From: Paenibacillus sp. FSL R5-0766
GTDB lineage: Bacteria > Bacillota > Bacilli > Paenibacillales > Paenibacillaceae
NCBI RefSeq assembly: GCF_037971845.1
Contig: NZ_CP150227.1
Span: 2,542,001 to 2,606,000, forward strand
Direction: 5' to 3'
Length of the DNA: 64,000 nt
Shown: positions 54,057 to 62,506 of the stretch, in pieces
Layout: each line of letters starts with the position of its first letter
Numbering within the stretch: position 1 is the stretch's first letter
The notes under the pieces: generated by a model
Seen by the model: the letters and a program-made list of their open reading frames with translations, nothing else
What the model was told of the DNA's origin: nothing
Database searches by the model: none
Made by a program: the position numbers and the translations under genes

Positions 54057-54554
54057 ATGAAAATTGTAGTCATCTCTGACACGCATTTATCACGTAAATC
54101 ACGGAAGTTACCGACTAGGCTCCTGGATGTACTGCCGAGTGCCGATCTCATTCTTCATGCCGGTGACTGGTCGGATTGGAGTGTATACCCATTGCTTAGT
54201 GAGTATGCACCAGTTGAAGGTGTAGCGGGTAATACGGACCCGTCCGAAATCGCTGAAAAACTGGGATATTCCCGTATTGTTGAAGTGGAAGGACTTCGTC
54301 TGGGTCTTGTGCACGGACATCTGGGATCAAAGGGTACGGAGCAGAATGCAATTCATACGTTTGCAGGCCAGCATGTGGATGCTGTGATCTATGGACACTC
54401 ACATATCCCGGTGATGCATACCGTGGACAACACGCTGGTATTTAATCCCGGGTCGCCTACGGATCGGCGTTTTCAGAAGCAATACTCATTTGGCATCATG
54501 ACAATAGATCAGGGGAAAATACAGGCTGAACACGTGTTCTTTGATCGGGATTAG
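54057..54554 (+). CDS. YfcE/YsnB-type metallophosphoesterase
   Basis: 165 residues. Two-metal motifs: ISDTHLSRKS (D, H), HAGDWSD (GD), VAGNTD (GN in GNxD), LVHGHLGS and YGHSHIP (GHxH). Family members hydrolyse phosphodiesters such as cyclic nucleotides or model substrates; the true substrate is unclear. AAAGGAAAGGTGGG precedes ATG 54057. Confidence 0.9.
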   Translation: MKIVVISDTHLSRKSRKLPTRLLDVLPSADLILHAGDWSDWSVYPLLSEYAPVEGVAGNTDPSEIAEKLGYSRIVEVEGLRLGLVHGHLGSKGTEQNAIHTFAGQHVDAVIYGHSHIPVMHTVDNTLVFNPGSPTDRRFQKQYSFGIMTIDQGKIQAEHVFFDRD

Positions 54555-54678
54555 AGAGATATGCGCTGGTTGCAAGTTGGACGAGTGCAAGAACCAGAAC
54601 CAGCTACTGAAGTGGCGACTTGATAACGGACAGGGAACCTTTTCCTTAAATTTCATCTTATATATATGATTATTGTAC

Positions 54679-54727
54679 AAGGCATCTTTGAGCAGATTTT
54701 AAATCTGTTCCAGGGATGTCTTTTTTG
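54679..54727 (+). terminator. Terminator after the phosphoesterase gene
   Basis: Arms AGGCATC...AGCAGATTT and AAATCTGTT...GATGTCT, imperfect, then T6. Confidence 0.65.
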
Positions 54728-54865
54728 ATTTCTGATCACATCATTCTCTTGAGAAGTTATCTCTGAATGGGGAATGTGCTCTGTTCGTTATCTGTCATTC
54801 ATCTGTTGGCGTTTTCCCCTATGGTGACGTTCAGTGGAGTGATACAATGCCTTTACGACATAAAA

Positions 54866-54879
54866 TGAATACGTTTACA
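54866..54879 (+). promoter_or_regulatory. Candidate CcpA (cre) site upstream of the sugar cluster
   Basis: TGAATACGTTTACA differs at one position from the cre consensus TGWNANCGNTNWCA. It lies 15 bases before the first gene of a sugar-type operon, where catabolite repression by roadblock would fit. Confidence 0.5.
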
Positions 54880-54893
54880 TAAGGAGATGGATC

Positions 54894-55811
54894 ATGATGA
54901 AACTGTCTGTATTCACGGTGGCTACTCCTGATCTGAATGCAGAAGAACTGGCATCGGCTGCGGCAGCAGCGGGAATTGATGGAATCGAGTGGAGATTCCG
55001 TGGAATTCCTGAAGATGCTATATCTGAAGAGCCTTCTTACTGGAGAAATAATCGATGCTCGGTAGATCCGAGCCGCTGGGAGGAACAGGTTCCTGTTTTT
55101 CGTGAAGCAGCGTTAGGGCAAGGTAGAAAATCCATCGCACTTGTACCGTATCTGAACTGTGAAGATCTGTCTGCCACCAAGCAAGCGTTTCAGGCTGCGG
55201 CTGGTTTAGGAGCATCTATGATGCGTGTGGGTGTTCCTGGATATGATCGCAAGACCAGTTATCCTGAGTTGTATCGTAAAGCCGTTGATTACCTGAGTGA
55301 AGTACAAGATCTGGCCAAACAGTACAACATCAAGGCGATTGTAGAGACACATCACCAGACGATTGCACCGACGGCATCGCTGGCCTATCGGCTTGTGCAA
55401 TCGCTCGATCCGCAGCATGTGGGTGTACTGTACGATCCAGGCAATATGGTGCATGAAGGATATGAGAATCATCGGATGGGACTTGAGTTGTTAGGCCCTT
55501 ATCTTGCTCATGTACATGTAAAAAATGCCGGGTGGTTTGAAGCAGAAGGGAAAGATTCGCAAAAGGCTAATGTGACTGAAAAGAGCAGCGGAGTGGCTCT
55601 GAATACAGCCTGGAAATGTCACTGGACGCCGCTGACTGAAGGCATGGTCGATTGGGTACAGATGGTGCGGGATCTTCGTGCCGTCGGGTATGACGGATAT
55701 TACGGAATAGAGGACTTTAGTGGTGCCTTGGAATCCAAGGCGATGTTACAGCATTTTGCAGACGTTTTCGCCGAAATTGAGCGTCGTGTGGACGAGGAGG
55801 AGCAGTCATGA
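54894..55811 (+). CDS. Sugar phosphate isomerase/epimerase (xylose isomerase-like TIM barrel)
   Basis: 305 residues. AP-endonuclease-2 type TIM barrel: DGIEWRFRG, IKAIVETHHQT (metal Glu), GVLYDPGNMV (Asp), HVHVKNAGW (His) and the terminal YGIEDFSG. The family isomerises or dehydrates sugars and cyclitols (for example inosose). AAGGAG precedes ATG 54894. It overlaps the next Gfo/Idh gene by four bases, so the pair acts in one pathway. Confidence 0.88.
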   Translation: MMKLSVFTVATPDLNAEELASAAAAAGIDGIEWRFRGIPEDAISEEPSYWRNNRCSVDPSRWEEQVPVFREAALGQGRKSIALVPYLNCEDLSATKQAFQAAAGLGASMMRVGVPGYDRKTSYPELYRKAVDYLSEVQDLAKQYNIKAIVETHHQTIAPTASLAYRLVQSLDPQHVGVLYDPGNMVHEGYENHRMGLELLGPYLAHVHVKNAGWFEAEGKDSQKANVTEKSSGVALNTAWKCHWTPLTEGMVDWVQMVRDLRAVGYDGYYGIEDFSGALESKAMLQHFADVFAEIERRVDEEEQS

Positions 55812-56980
55812 GTATCGTACGAGTAGCGGTGATTGGTATTGGAAACATGGGAGCAGCACATGCCAGAACGTTGGTGGCTGGAGAAGTACCCGGTGCAGAG
55901 CTGGTCGCCGTATGTGATGTAAGAAGAGAGATGGAGAGCTGGGTATCCAGTCATCTTCCCGCAACGGTCACTTATTGGCAGGATGCAGAGCAGATGATGG
56001 CTTCGGGTACGATTGATGCAGTCATTATTGCAACGCCGCATTATGATCATCCGGAACAGGCCATTCAGGCTTTCCAGCATGGCTTGCATGTCATGATCGA
56101 GAAGCCGGCCGGTGTATATACGAAACAGGTACGCAAGATGAATGAAGCGGCCGCAGCCAGTGGCAAAGTCTTTTCCATGATGTACAACCAGCGGACCAAT
56201 CCACTCTACATTAAGCTGAGAGACTTGATTGCTTCGGGCGAACTGGGTGAAGTACGGCGTACCAACTGGATTATTACGAACTGGTATCGATCCCAAAGTT
56301 ACTATGATTCCGGCGGCTGGCGGGCAACTTGGGCAGGGGAAGGTGGCGGTGTACTGATTAACCAGGACCCGCATCAACTGGATCTGTGGCAGTGGACCAT
56401 CGGCATGATGCCGGTACGAATGCGTGCTTTCTGTTCGTTTGGCAAGTATCGGAATATTGAAGTGGAAGATGATGTAACGGCTTATGTGGAGTATGAAAAT
56501 GGAGCAACAGGTGTCTTTGTAACGACTACTGGCGAAGCACCGGGTACCAATCGATTCGAGGTCAACGGAGACCGGGGGAAAATCGTGATCGAAGACGGAA
56601 AACTTACGTTCTGGCGACTTCGGGAATCTGAGCCTGAATTCAATCAGCGGTTTACCGGAGGTTTTGGACAGCCCGAATGCTGGAAATGTGAGGTTCCGAT
56701 TACAGGTGTGGAAACGGGGCACCCGGGTCTGATTCGTAACTGGGTTGATGCGATTCGAACAGGTGCAACACTTATTGCTCCCGGTGAGGATGGTATACAC
56801 GGATTAACATTGTCAAACGCTATGCTGCTGTCCACCTGGACGGATAACTGGGTGGATCTGCCGATCGATGAGGATCTGTTCTATGAGCATCTGCAAGAAC
56901 GTATTGCTGGTTCAACGACGAAGAAAGACAAGGCATTCAGTGGCAGTCAACCTGCTGATTTGAGTCAGACGTTTAAATGA
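55808..56980 (+). CDS. Gfo/Idh/MocA family oxidoreductase
   Basis: 390 residues. Rossmann fold VAVIGIGNMGAAHARTLV, IIATPHYDHPEQAI and signature IEKPAGVYTKQ. The substrate domain reads GGGVLINQDPHQLDLWQW, with the conserved D-x-x-H-x-x-D. Typical of inositol-type dehydrogenases. Coupled by ATGA overlap to the isomerase. Confidence 0.9.
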   Translation: MSIVRVAVIGIGNMGAAHARTLVAGEVPGAELVAVCDVRREMESWVSSHLPATVTYWQDAEQMMASGTIDAVIIATPHYDHPEQAIQAFQHGLHVMIEKPAGVYTKQVRKMNEAAAASGKVFSMMYNQRTNPLYIKLRDLIASGELGEVRRTNWIITNWYRSQSYYDSGGWRATWAGEGGGVLINQDPHQLDLWQWTIGMMPVRMRAFCSFGKYRNIEVEDDVTAYVEYENGATGVFVTTTGEAPGTNRFEVNGDRGKIVIEDGKLTFWRLRESEPEFNQRFTGGFGQPECWKCEVPITGVETGHPGLIRNWVDAIRTGATLIAPGEDGIHGLTLSNAMLLSTWTDNWVDLPIDEDLFYEHLQERIAGSTTKKDKAFSGSQPADLSQTFK

Positions 56981-57043
56981 AGACGATTTGTTATATAAGA
57001 CGAGTTCATTGTAATCAACATTTTATAATAAGGATGGGATGAC

Positions 57044-58141
57044 ATGGCTAAAGACGGAATGTTTTATGCACCAAAAAGTGTTACAAAAGAGGTCTTATGT
57101 GGTCCGGGTGAGTTCACGATTGCTGCTGTTGCGCTGGATCACGGACACATCTACGGCATGGTTGGGGCATTGTTGGAGGCTGGTGCTACCCTCAAGTGGG
57201 TGTATGATCCGGACCCGGCGAAGGTAGCGGCATTTCAGAAGCAGTTCCCACAGGCTCAAGTTGCTGGATCTGAAGCGGAGGTGCTTGCAGATGATGAGGT
57301 GTTATTGGTGGCAAGTGCAGCGATCCCTTTAGATCGTGCGCCGCTTGGCATGAGAGTTCTGGCCGCAGGCAAGGATTATTTTACAGACAAAGCCCCATTT
57401 ACCACACTGGAGCAATTAAAGCTTGCACGAGAAGAAGTGAAGCGAACGGGCAAGAAGTACATGGTGTATTACAGTGAACGACTGCATGTAGAAAGTGCGA
57501 TCTATGCGGGGCAGCTCATCGAACAAGGGGCAATCGGCAAAGTAGTGCAAGTTATGGGCACAGGCCCGCATCGCTTAAATGCAGGAGGAAGACCCGACTG
57601 GTTCTTCAAGCATGAGCAGTATGGCGGTATTCTCTGTGATATCGGGAGTCACCAGATCGAACAATTCCTGACGTTTGCATCATGCACGGACGCTGAGGTA
57701 GGGTTCAGTCGTGTGCATAACTTCAATCACCCACAGTTCCCGGAATTGGAAGACTTCGGCGAAGCTTCTCTGATCGGGGACAACGGAGCGTCCGGTTACT
57801 TCCGAGTGGACTGGTTCACACCGGATGGTCTGGGCACATGGGGCGATGGACGTACAGTTATTCTGGGAACGGACGGTTATATTGAGCTGCGGAAGTATAT
57901 CGACATCGCAAGGGAACCTCAGGGGGATCAGGTGTACCTGGTCAATCATGAAGGGGAGTACCGCTACAATGTAAAAGGCAAGGTCGGTTACCCGTTCTTC
58001 GGCCAACTCATTCGCGATTGTCTGGACCGGACCGAGACCGCCATGACACAGGAACATGCATTCAAAGCGGCAGAACTCTGTCTGATTGCACAGCACAAAG
58101 CCATGAGCGAGCGCGTGGTGTGGAGTAGCGGAGCGAAGTAA
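57044..58141 (+). CDS. Gfo/Idh/MocA family oxidoreductase
   Basis: 365 residues. Less typical N-terminus (ALDHGHIYGMVGALLEAG), then FTDKAPFTTLEQL in place of EKP, and GGILCDIGSHQIEQFLTFA. It is the third gene of the cluster and 63 bases after the second. The DHGHIYGM start is seen in a subgroup encoded beside sugar isomerases. Likely another oxidation or reduction step on the same sugar. Confidence 0.88.
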   Translation: MAKDGMFYAPKSVTKEVLCGPGEFTIAAVALDHGHIYGMVGALLEAGATLKWVYDPDPAKVAAFQKQFPQAQVAGSEAEVLADDEVLLVASAAIPLDRAPLGMRVLAAGKDYFTDKAPFTTLEQLKLAREEVKRTGKKYMVYYSERLHVESAIYAGQLIEQGAIGKVVQVMGTGPHRLNAGGRPDWFFKHEQYGGILCDIGSHQIEQFLTFASCTDAEVGFSRVHNFNHPQFPELEDFGEASLIGDNGASGYFRVDWFTPDGLGTWGDGRTVILGTDGYIELRKYIDIAREPQGDQVYLVNHEGEYRYNVKGKVGYPFFGQLIRDCLDRTETAMTQEHAFKAAELCLIAQHKAMSERVVWSSGAK

Positions 58142-58229
58142 ATGTTTTAGGTGAAGGGGAGCAAAGGTTGATTACTAAAGGTTATTAGTAAATCTTCTTT
58201 TGTTGAGTGAAGAAAGAGCAGCCCAAATG

Positions 58230-58297
58230 TTAAACTGCATCCAACAAGTTAGTCTTTTCTAACGAATGGAGCAGTTTGCACTGGGACTGCTTTTTTT
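58230..58297 (+). terminator. Compound hairpin and terminator after the sugar cluster
   Basis: Outer arms AAACTGC / GCAGTTT with an inner GTTAG / CTAAC stem (58230-58278), overlapping AGCAGT / ACTGCT plus T7 (58270-58297). It ends the chromosomal operon about 100 bases before the first cassette. Confidence 0.6.
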
Positions 58298-58397
58298 AAA
58301 TGTTCGTGACTTCGCAGATGGATTAATATGGGTTATATTATATGTATTTCGAATATTGTTTGAAAAGAGAGGTGTTTACGAAGTTCGTATATATGAT

Positions 58398-58406
58398 GTT
58401 AGACGA
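58398..58406 (+). other. Left boundary recombination site of the cassette array
   Basis: GTTAGACGA, the first cassette edge. The sequence to its left shows neither an attC palindrome nor a divergent integrase gene, so this is either a degenerate attI or a secondary G-T-T target used by an integrase acting in trans. Confidence 0.65.
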
Positions 58407-58451
58407 AACCGCTAGAAGCATAAATAGAAAAAAGATATGATAGGAGACATT

Positions 58452-58943
58452 ATGGAAATTAAACTTGTTCCAGTAAAACCAGAAGAAAAGAGTACTCTAT
58501 CGAATCTATATCAACTGTATCATTATGATTTTAGCGAATTTACAAACCAAGAGATTAATAAAGATGGAAGGTATGAAGTGAACATTGATTTCTTTTGGGA
58601 AGGTGACCATAGATGGAAGCCATATTTAATAGAGGTTTCTGGAAGATTAGCAGGATTCTTAATTGTGCTTCTTGAGAATTTAGATACCGATCCAGATCCG
58701 ACACATGTGATCTATGATTTTATGATTATTAAGAAATTCAGAAGAAATGGTATTGGTTACTCCGCTGCTATCAAGGCATTTGAATTATATGAAGCGAATT
58801 GGAAAATTGCTCAGATGGAGAATAATACTCCTGCAATATCGTTCTGGAGAAAAGTAATAAAAGATTTTACAGAAGATAATTATATTGAAAGATTCAGGGA
58901 TGATGTAAAGAAGTATGTTCAAGCGTTTAGTACAAAGCAATAG
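58452..58943 (+). CDS. Cassette 1: GNAT-family acetyltransferase
   Basis: 163 residues. GNAT fold with YDFMIIKKFRRNGIGYSAA (acetyl-CoA loop RRNGIG) and the C-terminal NNTPAISFWRKVI. TAGGAG sits 5-10 bases before ATG 58452, so this start is preferred over the ATG at 58437. Only ORF of its cassette. Acetyltransferases are common integron cargo, where some confer resistance; nothing here shows an antibiotic as substrate. Confidence 0.85.
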   Translation: MEIKLVPVKPEEKSTLSNLYQLYHYDFSEFTNQEINKDGRYEVNIDFFWEGDHRWKPYLIEVSGRLAGFLIVLLENLDTDPDPTHVIYDFMIIKKFRRNGIGYSAAIKAFELYEANWKIAQMENNTPAISFWRKVIKDFTEDNYIERFRDDVKKYVQAFSTKQ

Positions 58944-58980
58944 AAAGATAGCATTTTATAGGGTTATTTAAGGCGGCATC

Positions 58981-59139
58981 GTCTAACAATGCTTTCCTAC
59001 TGTGGGCATTCGCCCTTGATCGCCAAGAGGGATTTCAGCGAAGTATATTCAGGCGATACATTCAACCAGCTAAGTCTGACGACCCGTTCCCTTCGGTCAC
59101 TTAAGCTGCTTGAACGTCAGGAATGCGGAAACGTTATAG
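58981..59139 (+). repeat. attC1 site (cassette 1 / cassette 2 junction)
   Basis: From GTCTAAC to AACGTTATAG, about 159 bases. The inner arms are CTTTCCT near the left and AGGAATG near the right; a GGGC-ATTC-GCCC hairpin and CTGACG / CGTCAG arms lie inside. Very similar to attC4 over nearly its whole length. Confidence 0.85.
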
Positions 59140-59203
59140 GAAATCAGCGAGTAAATCGAAAAAAAGTCGCTAAAATGCGTATACAAGGAAGGAGAAGATC
59201 GAA

Positions 59204-59833
59204 TTGTTGTTTGCTCAATTGGCTGAAAAAAATCAGTTACATTTTAAATCTGGTTCAATTAACGGGACTTCAGGAGTTGCTGTTTTCAATACATCGTGTA
59301 CTAGTCGATATTTTTTAGAGAAACGTTGGGAACAAGGTGAAGACATTCTGACTGCCATAATGATGAATCCAAGTAGGGCTTCACACAATGAAACTGATGA
59401 TACGGTTGATCAGTTAATTAGTGTTGCAAAAATGCAGAATTGTCATGCACTATTTGTTGTTAATGTTTCTAGTCATATTCAAGGTACCAGTAGTAAAACA
59501 AAAGTTTCACACTTTGATTATGAAGCCATTAATTGGTTGTTTGTTTCTAATGCTATTTTAGAAGCTAAAATCGTTTTCCTTGGATGGGGAATGAAGGGGC
59601 AGAAAGGAATTAATAAACAACAAAAATTATATCCTGCTATAGTAAATACTTTTAAGACTTCGATAGATAAATTGTATAGTTATGAAGTATTAAAATCGGA
59701 AGATAAGAAATTCATTGAAAATCCTATTTTTTATGTACCTCATCCACGGCCTCAGGGGCAGAAAAATAAATATTCAAATATATCAATTCAAAATATTAGT
59801 AGTGATGAATTCAACTGCTTATTTGTTAGATAA
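59204..59833 (+). CDS. Cassette 2: DUF1643 family protein
   Basis: 209 residues. The family signature is ILTAIMMNPSRASHNETDDT, matching the LNPS-A...DxT pattern of DUF1643, and AKIVFLGWGMKG and PHPRPQG occur later. Biochemical role unknown; the family is often found on mobile DNA. TTG start at 59204 with AAGGAGAAG 8 bases upstream; an ATG-started overlapping frame runs through attC1 and is rejected. Confidence 0.85.
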   Translation: MLFAQLAEKNQLHFKSGSINGTSGVAVFNTSCTSRYFLEKRWEQGEDILTAIMMNPSRASHNETDDTVDQLISVAKMQNCHALFVVNVSSHIQGTSSKTKVSHFDYEAINWLFVSNAILEAKIVFLGWGMKGQKGINKQQKLYPAIVNTFKTSIDKLYSYEVLKSEDKKFIENPIFYVPHPRPQGQKNKYSNISIQNISSDEFNCLFVR

Positions 59834-59898
59834 ATAAGATATCTTTAAATTAAATAGGATCTAATGCTTGTAAGTAGTTCAAAGAGGGCGTTGACATC

Positions 59899-60015
59899 CT
59901 ATAACATAATATTCAAGCTGCGGCTCCTTTTGGAGTCTTGGTCTGCAAGTTGGATTTCGGAGAAGCATTTCAGCAGACAACCCCTTCGGGGTTCATGAAT
60001 ACCGGAACGTTAAGT
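59899..60015 (+). repeat. attC2 site
   Basis: From CTATAAC to AACGTTAAGT, about 117 bases. ATATTCA pairs with TGAATAC near the ends; hairpins CTCC-TTTT-GGAG and ACCCC-TTC-GGGGT plus GTCTGC / GCAGAC lie inside. Closely similar to attC3. Confidence 0.85.
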
Positions 60016-60082
60016 GAAATTCCAGTGAGAACTATAGGCTTGAGAAATGGTATGATATAACCATCAAAACAGAGGAGGGACA

Positions 60083-60328
60083 ATGATGAAATGGCAAGAA
60101 GTTCAACAGATTTTTCCGAATCAATTCGTAAAATTCGAAGTTCTTCATTCTGAAGAAACAGACAATCAAGAGATCATTTATGATGTGGCCGTGATTGGCC
60201 CGATCAGTGATGAAGAGGCAACTCGCGAATTATTGAACAGCAGAGACAAGACTCTGGTTTACCATACTTCCAAAGATCAAATCGTTGTTAAGGTACGGAA
60301 AAATATAGGATTAAGGAGAAATCTTTAA
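60083..60328 (+). CDS. Cassette 3, gene 1: small protein paired with an aspartic protease
   Basis: 81 residues starting MKWQEVQQIFPNQFVKFEVL (after a possible extra Met), acidic, with YDVAVIGPISDEEATRELL and LVYHTSKDQIVVKVR. AGGAGGGA precedes. Its stop TAA touches the ATG of the next gene, so they are strictly coupled. I recall similar small proteins beside retropepsin-like genes in Bacillales, but the function is unknown. Confidence 0.7.
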   Translation: MMKWQEVQQIFPNQFVKFEVLHSEETDNQEIIYDVAVIGPISDEEATRELLNSRDKTLVYHTSKDQIVVKVRKNIGLRRNL

Positions 60329-60709
60329 ATGAATATTGAATATAGAGATGGGCTGTTATTCACGGAAATAACAGTCCATTTTAATAAGCAGAAGAAAGTG
60401 ATATCGAACATCGTGATCGATACAGGAGCTAGTCATAGCTTGCTTTCACAAGATGAAGTGGATGAGATTGGGATACTAGTGAGTATGGACGATGAAATCA
60501 TAACCAGCTACGGAATCGGAGGCAAAGAGCATGCCTTCAGTAAGCGAATCGACGGTATACAGGTAGGGGATTTCATTTTAAAGGATATATACATAGACTT
60601 TACTTCATTTAAATATCACAACATTAACGGACTTTTGGGACTCGATGTACTGACGGAAGGAGAATTTGATATTGATTTAAAGAGACTTAAATTACTTCGT
60701 TCACAATAG
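60329..60709 (+). CDS. Cassette 3, gene 2: retropepsin-like aspartic protease
   Basis: 126 residues, single-domain aspartic protease fold. Active-site motif VIDTGASHSLLS (D-T-G) near residue 31; the second conserved hydrophobic-Gly motif is NGLLGLDVL. Such small enzymes work as dimers. Targets unknown. It starts at the base after the stop of its partner, so both are carried as one two-gene cassette. Confidence 0.85.
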   Translation: MNIEYRDGLLFTEITVHFNKQKKVISNIVIDTGASHSLLSQDEVDEIGILVSMDDEIITSYGIGGKEHAFSKRIDGIQVGDFILKDIYIDFTSFKYHNINGLLGLDVLTEGEFDIDLKRLKLLRSQ

Positions 60710-60758
60710 ATAAAAGACATTAGAGATTGAGTGGTGATTCGAGGAAGACTGGAACATC

Positions 60759-60875
60759 ACTTAACAGCATATTCAAGCAGCGACTCCTTTCGGAGTCTTG
60801 GTCTGCTAGATGGATTTCGAGGAGGTATTTCAGCAGTCAACCCCTCCGGGGTTCGTGAATACAGTAACGTTATCC
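60759..60875 (+). repeat. attC3 site
   Basis: From ACTTAAC (a perfect RYYYAAC) to AACGTTATCC, about 117 bases. Same internal hairpins as attC2 (CTCC-TTTC-GGAG, ACCCC-TCC-GGGGT). Confidence 0.85.
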
Positions 60876-60900
60876 GAAATACCTGAAATGGGGAATGACA

Positions 60901-61329
60901 ATGAAGTACTTGAATACAAGAAGAAAAAGGTTTATGTTTGCATGTTTGCTCATCGTAGTAATTTATTTTTCTCTTTCTGGATGGATAAGCATGGAAGTGA
61001 AAAAAACTATAAGAAGTGTATTGCTAACTGAAGATTTTATAAAGAATGAAAAAAATATAAAGAAAGAAGCATTTGATAACTTTTTGAGATTTAGCGGTAG
61101 GGAAGTTTATCCGTTATATAACAAAAATGATGTTGAGATAGATGTTGTTGTAAGTCAACCTATTTCAATTCATTATTTTGTTGGGGGATATGCATGGATG
61201 ACTTATAGATATAGAGGAATTGACAAGAAGACTAATGAAATACTATTTGGTGCAAATGCTCCAATAAGAATAAAAGTAGATCTGGTTAAGGGTCGATGGA
61301 AAATCATTAAGAAATGGGAAAAACCGTGA
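60901..61329 (+). CDS. Cassette 4: small single-pass membrane protein of unknown function
   Basis: 142 residues. One N-terminal membrane segment (about 10-31, FMFACLLIVVIYFSLSGWI) after a basic stretch NTRRKR. The soluble part ends YRGIDKKTNEILFGANAPIR then IKVDLVKGRWKIIKKW, with the alternating pattern of a small beta-rich domain. No family recognised. ATG 60901 preferred over 60895 because of ATGGGG spacing. Confidence 0.65.
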   Translation: MKYLNTRRKRFMFACLLIVVIYFSLSGWISMEVKKTIRSVLLTEDFIKNEKNIKKEAFDNFLRFSGREVYPLYNKNDVEIDVVVSQPISIHYFVGGYAWMTYRYRGIDKKTNEILFGANAPIRIKVDLVKGRWKIIKKWEKP

Positions 61330-61360
61330 ATGATAGTAATTCAATGAAGTCAGGTACATC

Positions 61361-61518
61361 GGATAACAATACATTCCTACTGTGGGCATTCGCCCTTGAT
61401 TGCTTAGAAGGATTTTCAAGAAGATTATTCAGGCGATACATTCAACCAGCTAAGTCTGACGACCCGTTCCCTGCGGTCACTTAAGCTGCTTGAACGTCAG
61501 GAATGCCAAACGTTATCT
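61361..61518 (+). repeat. attC4 site
   Basis: From GGATAAC to AACGTTATCT, about 158 bases. Nearly the same as attC1, including CCTACTGTGGGCATTCGCCC and the CAACCAGCTAAGTCTGACG core, while the cassette-specific end bases differ. Confidence 0.85.
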
Positions 61519-61550
61519 GACATAAAACTATTACATTTTAGGAACAAATA

Positions 61551-62270
61551 ATGAATATCACTTTCTCGAAATGGGTGCAATATTATCGAAGAAATAATCA
61601 AAACCTCAAATATATTCATTGGGATGACCACTATAAATTAACAACTAATGAAAGAGAAATAATCATTAAGTCACTTCAACAGTTTCAATTAGGAGAAAAC
61701 TCTGAAGGTAAACATCTAATTAAACGTGCGCAAGAATATGTACATCAGACACAAGATCAGGATTACTATGAAGCGCTTATAGAATTCATTAAAGAAGAAC
61801 AGAGGCACGCTAGAGATCTAGGCAGATTTATGAAGGTACAGGGAATCCCGCTTCTTCGTAGACATTGGGTGGACAATGTATTTAGAAGATTACGTCAATA
61901 TGCGAGTCTAGAACAATCAGTCATTGTTCTATTAACCGCTGAGATCATTGCTAAGTTGTACTATAAAGCCTTGCAAAAATCTACAAATTCAGAAGTATTA
62001 ATAGATTTATGTAATCAGATTTTAAGTGACGAGGAGAAACATGTTCAGTTTCAATCCGAAACACTTCATAAATTTGCTCAAAATAGAAACGTCTTCTTTA
62101 ACAGAATAGTTTATACCCTTCGTAGAATTCTTTTTGAAGGAACGCTAATTATAGTGTGGTATCAACATAAGCCTGTATTTAAAGCTGGGGGATATAAACT
62201 CAAAAGTTATTACTATGAATGCCGCCATGAGTTTAACTTAACAAAGAAGATTATAGCTAGTTTACAGTAG
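61551..62270 (+). CDS. Cassette 5: ferritin-like diiron protein
   Basis: 239 residues, mostly helical. Two ExxH motifs typical of ferritin-like four-helix bundles: IKEEQRHARDL (about 83-88) and LSDEEKHVQFQ (about 162-168), plus further Glu in TAEIIAKLYY. Possibly an oxidase, hydroxylase or iron-binding protein. The C-terminal 60 residues (FEGTLIIVWYQH) are not part of the usual fold. No classical AGGAGG site is seen before ATG 61551. Confidence 0.72.
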   Translation: MNITFSKWVQYYRRNNQNLKYIHWDDHYKLTTNEREIIIKSLQQFQLGENSEGKHLIKRAQEYVHQTQDQDYYEALIEFIKEEQRHARDLGRFMKVQGIPLLRRHWVDNVFRRLRQYASLEQSVIVLLTAEIIAKLYYKALQKSTNSEVLIDLCNQILSDEEKHVQFQSETLHKFAQNRNVFFNRIVYTLRRILFEGTLIIVWYQHKPVFKAGGYKLKSYYYECRHEFNLTKKIIASLQ

Positions 62271-62281
62271 AGGTTTATGTC

Positions 62282-62448
62282 AGATAACATTATATCCATA
62301 CTTTAGGTCCTGACGCTCCCTCGGTCAGCCCGAAGGGAATTGGCAGGGAAGTGGAATCTGGCGGACACATCCGCACCGACTAACCGCATCGCGTTCGCCC
62401 CGAACGTGGCTTAAGTCGGTGGGGCGTCGTGATACAGTAACGTTATAG
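62282..62448 (+). repeat. attC5 site
   Basis: From AGATAAC to AACGTTATAG, about 167 bases. CACCGACT / AGTCGGTG, GCGGA / TCCGC and GTTCG / CGAAC stems lie inside. A distinct subtype from attC1-4. Its cassette shows 15 bases of end complementarity. Confidence 0.82.
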
Positions 62449-62506
62449 GAAATCAGCGTATAAAAATACAAAATAAATTATTCAAACTCTGAATAGGAGT
62501 GAAATC

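Noticed and set aside
58989..59318. A 109-codon frame starting inside attC1
   Set aside because: It runs through the recombination site, has no ribosome site and overlaps the DUF1643 gene in another frame.
60810..61031. A 73-codon frame starting inside attC3
   Set aside because: It lies mostly in the attC palindrome and overlaps the cassette 4 gene out of frame.
58981..62448. Intercassette hairpins read as ordinary terminators
   Set aside because: They lack T-runs, are too long, and their edges covary with the cassette starts, which terminators do not explain.
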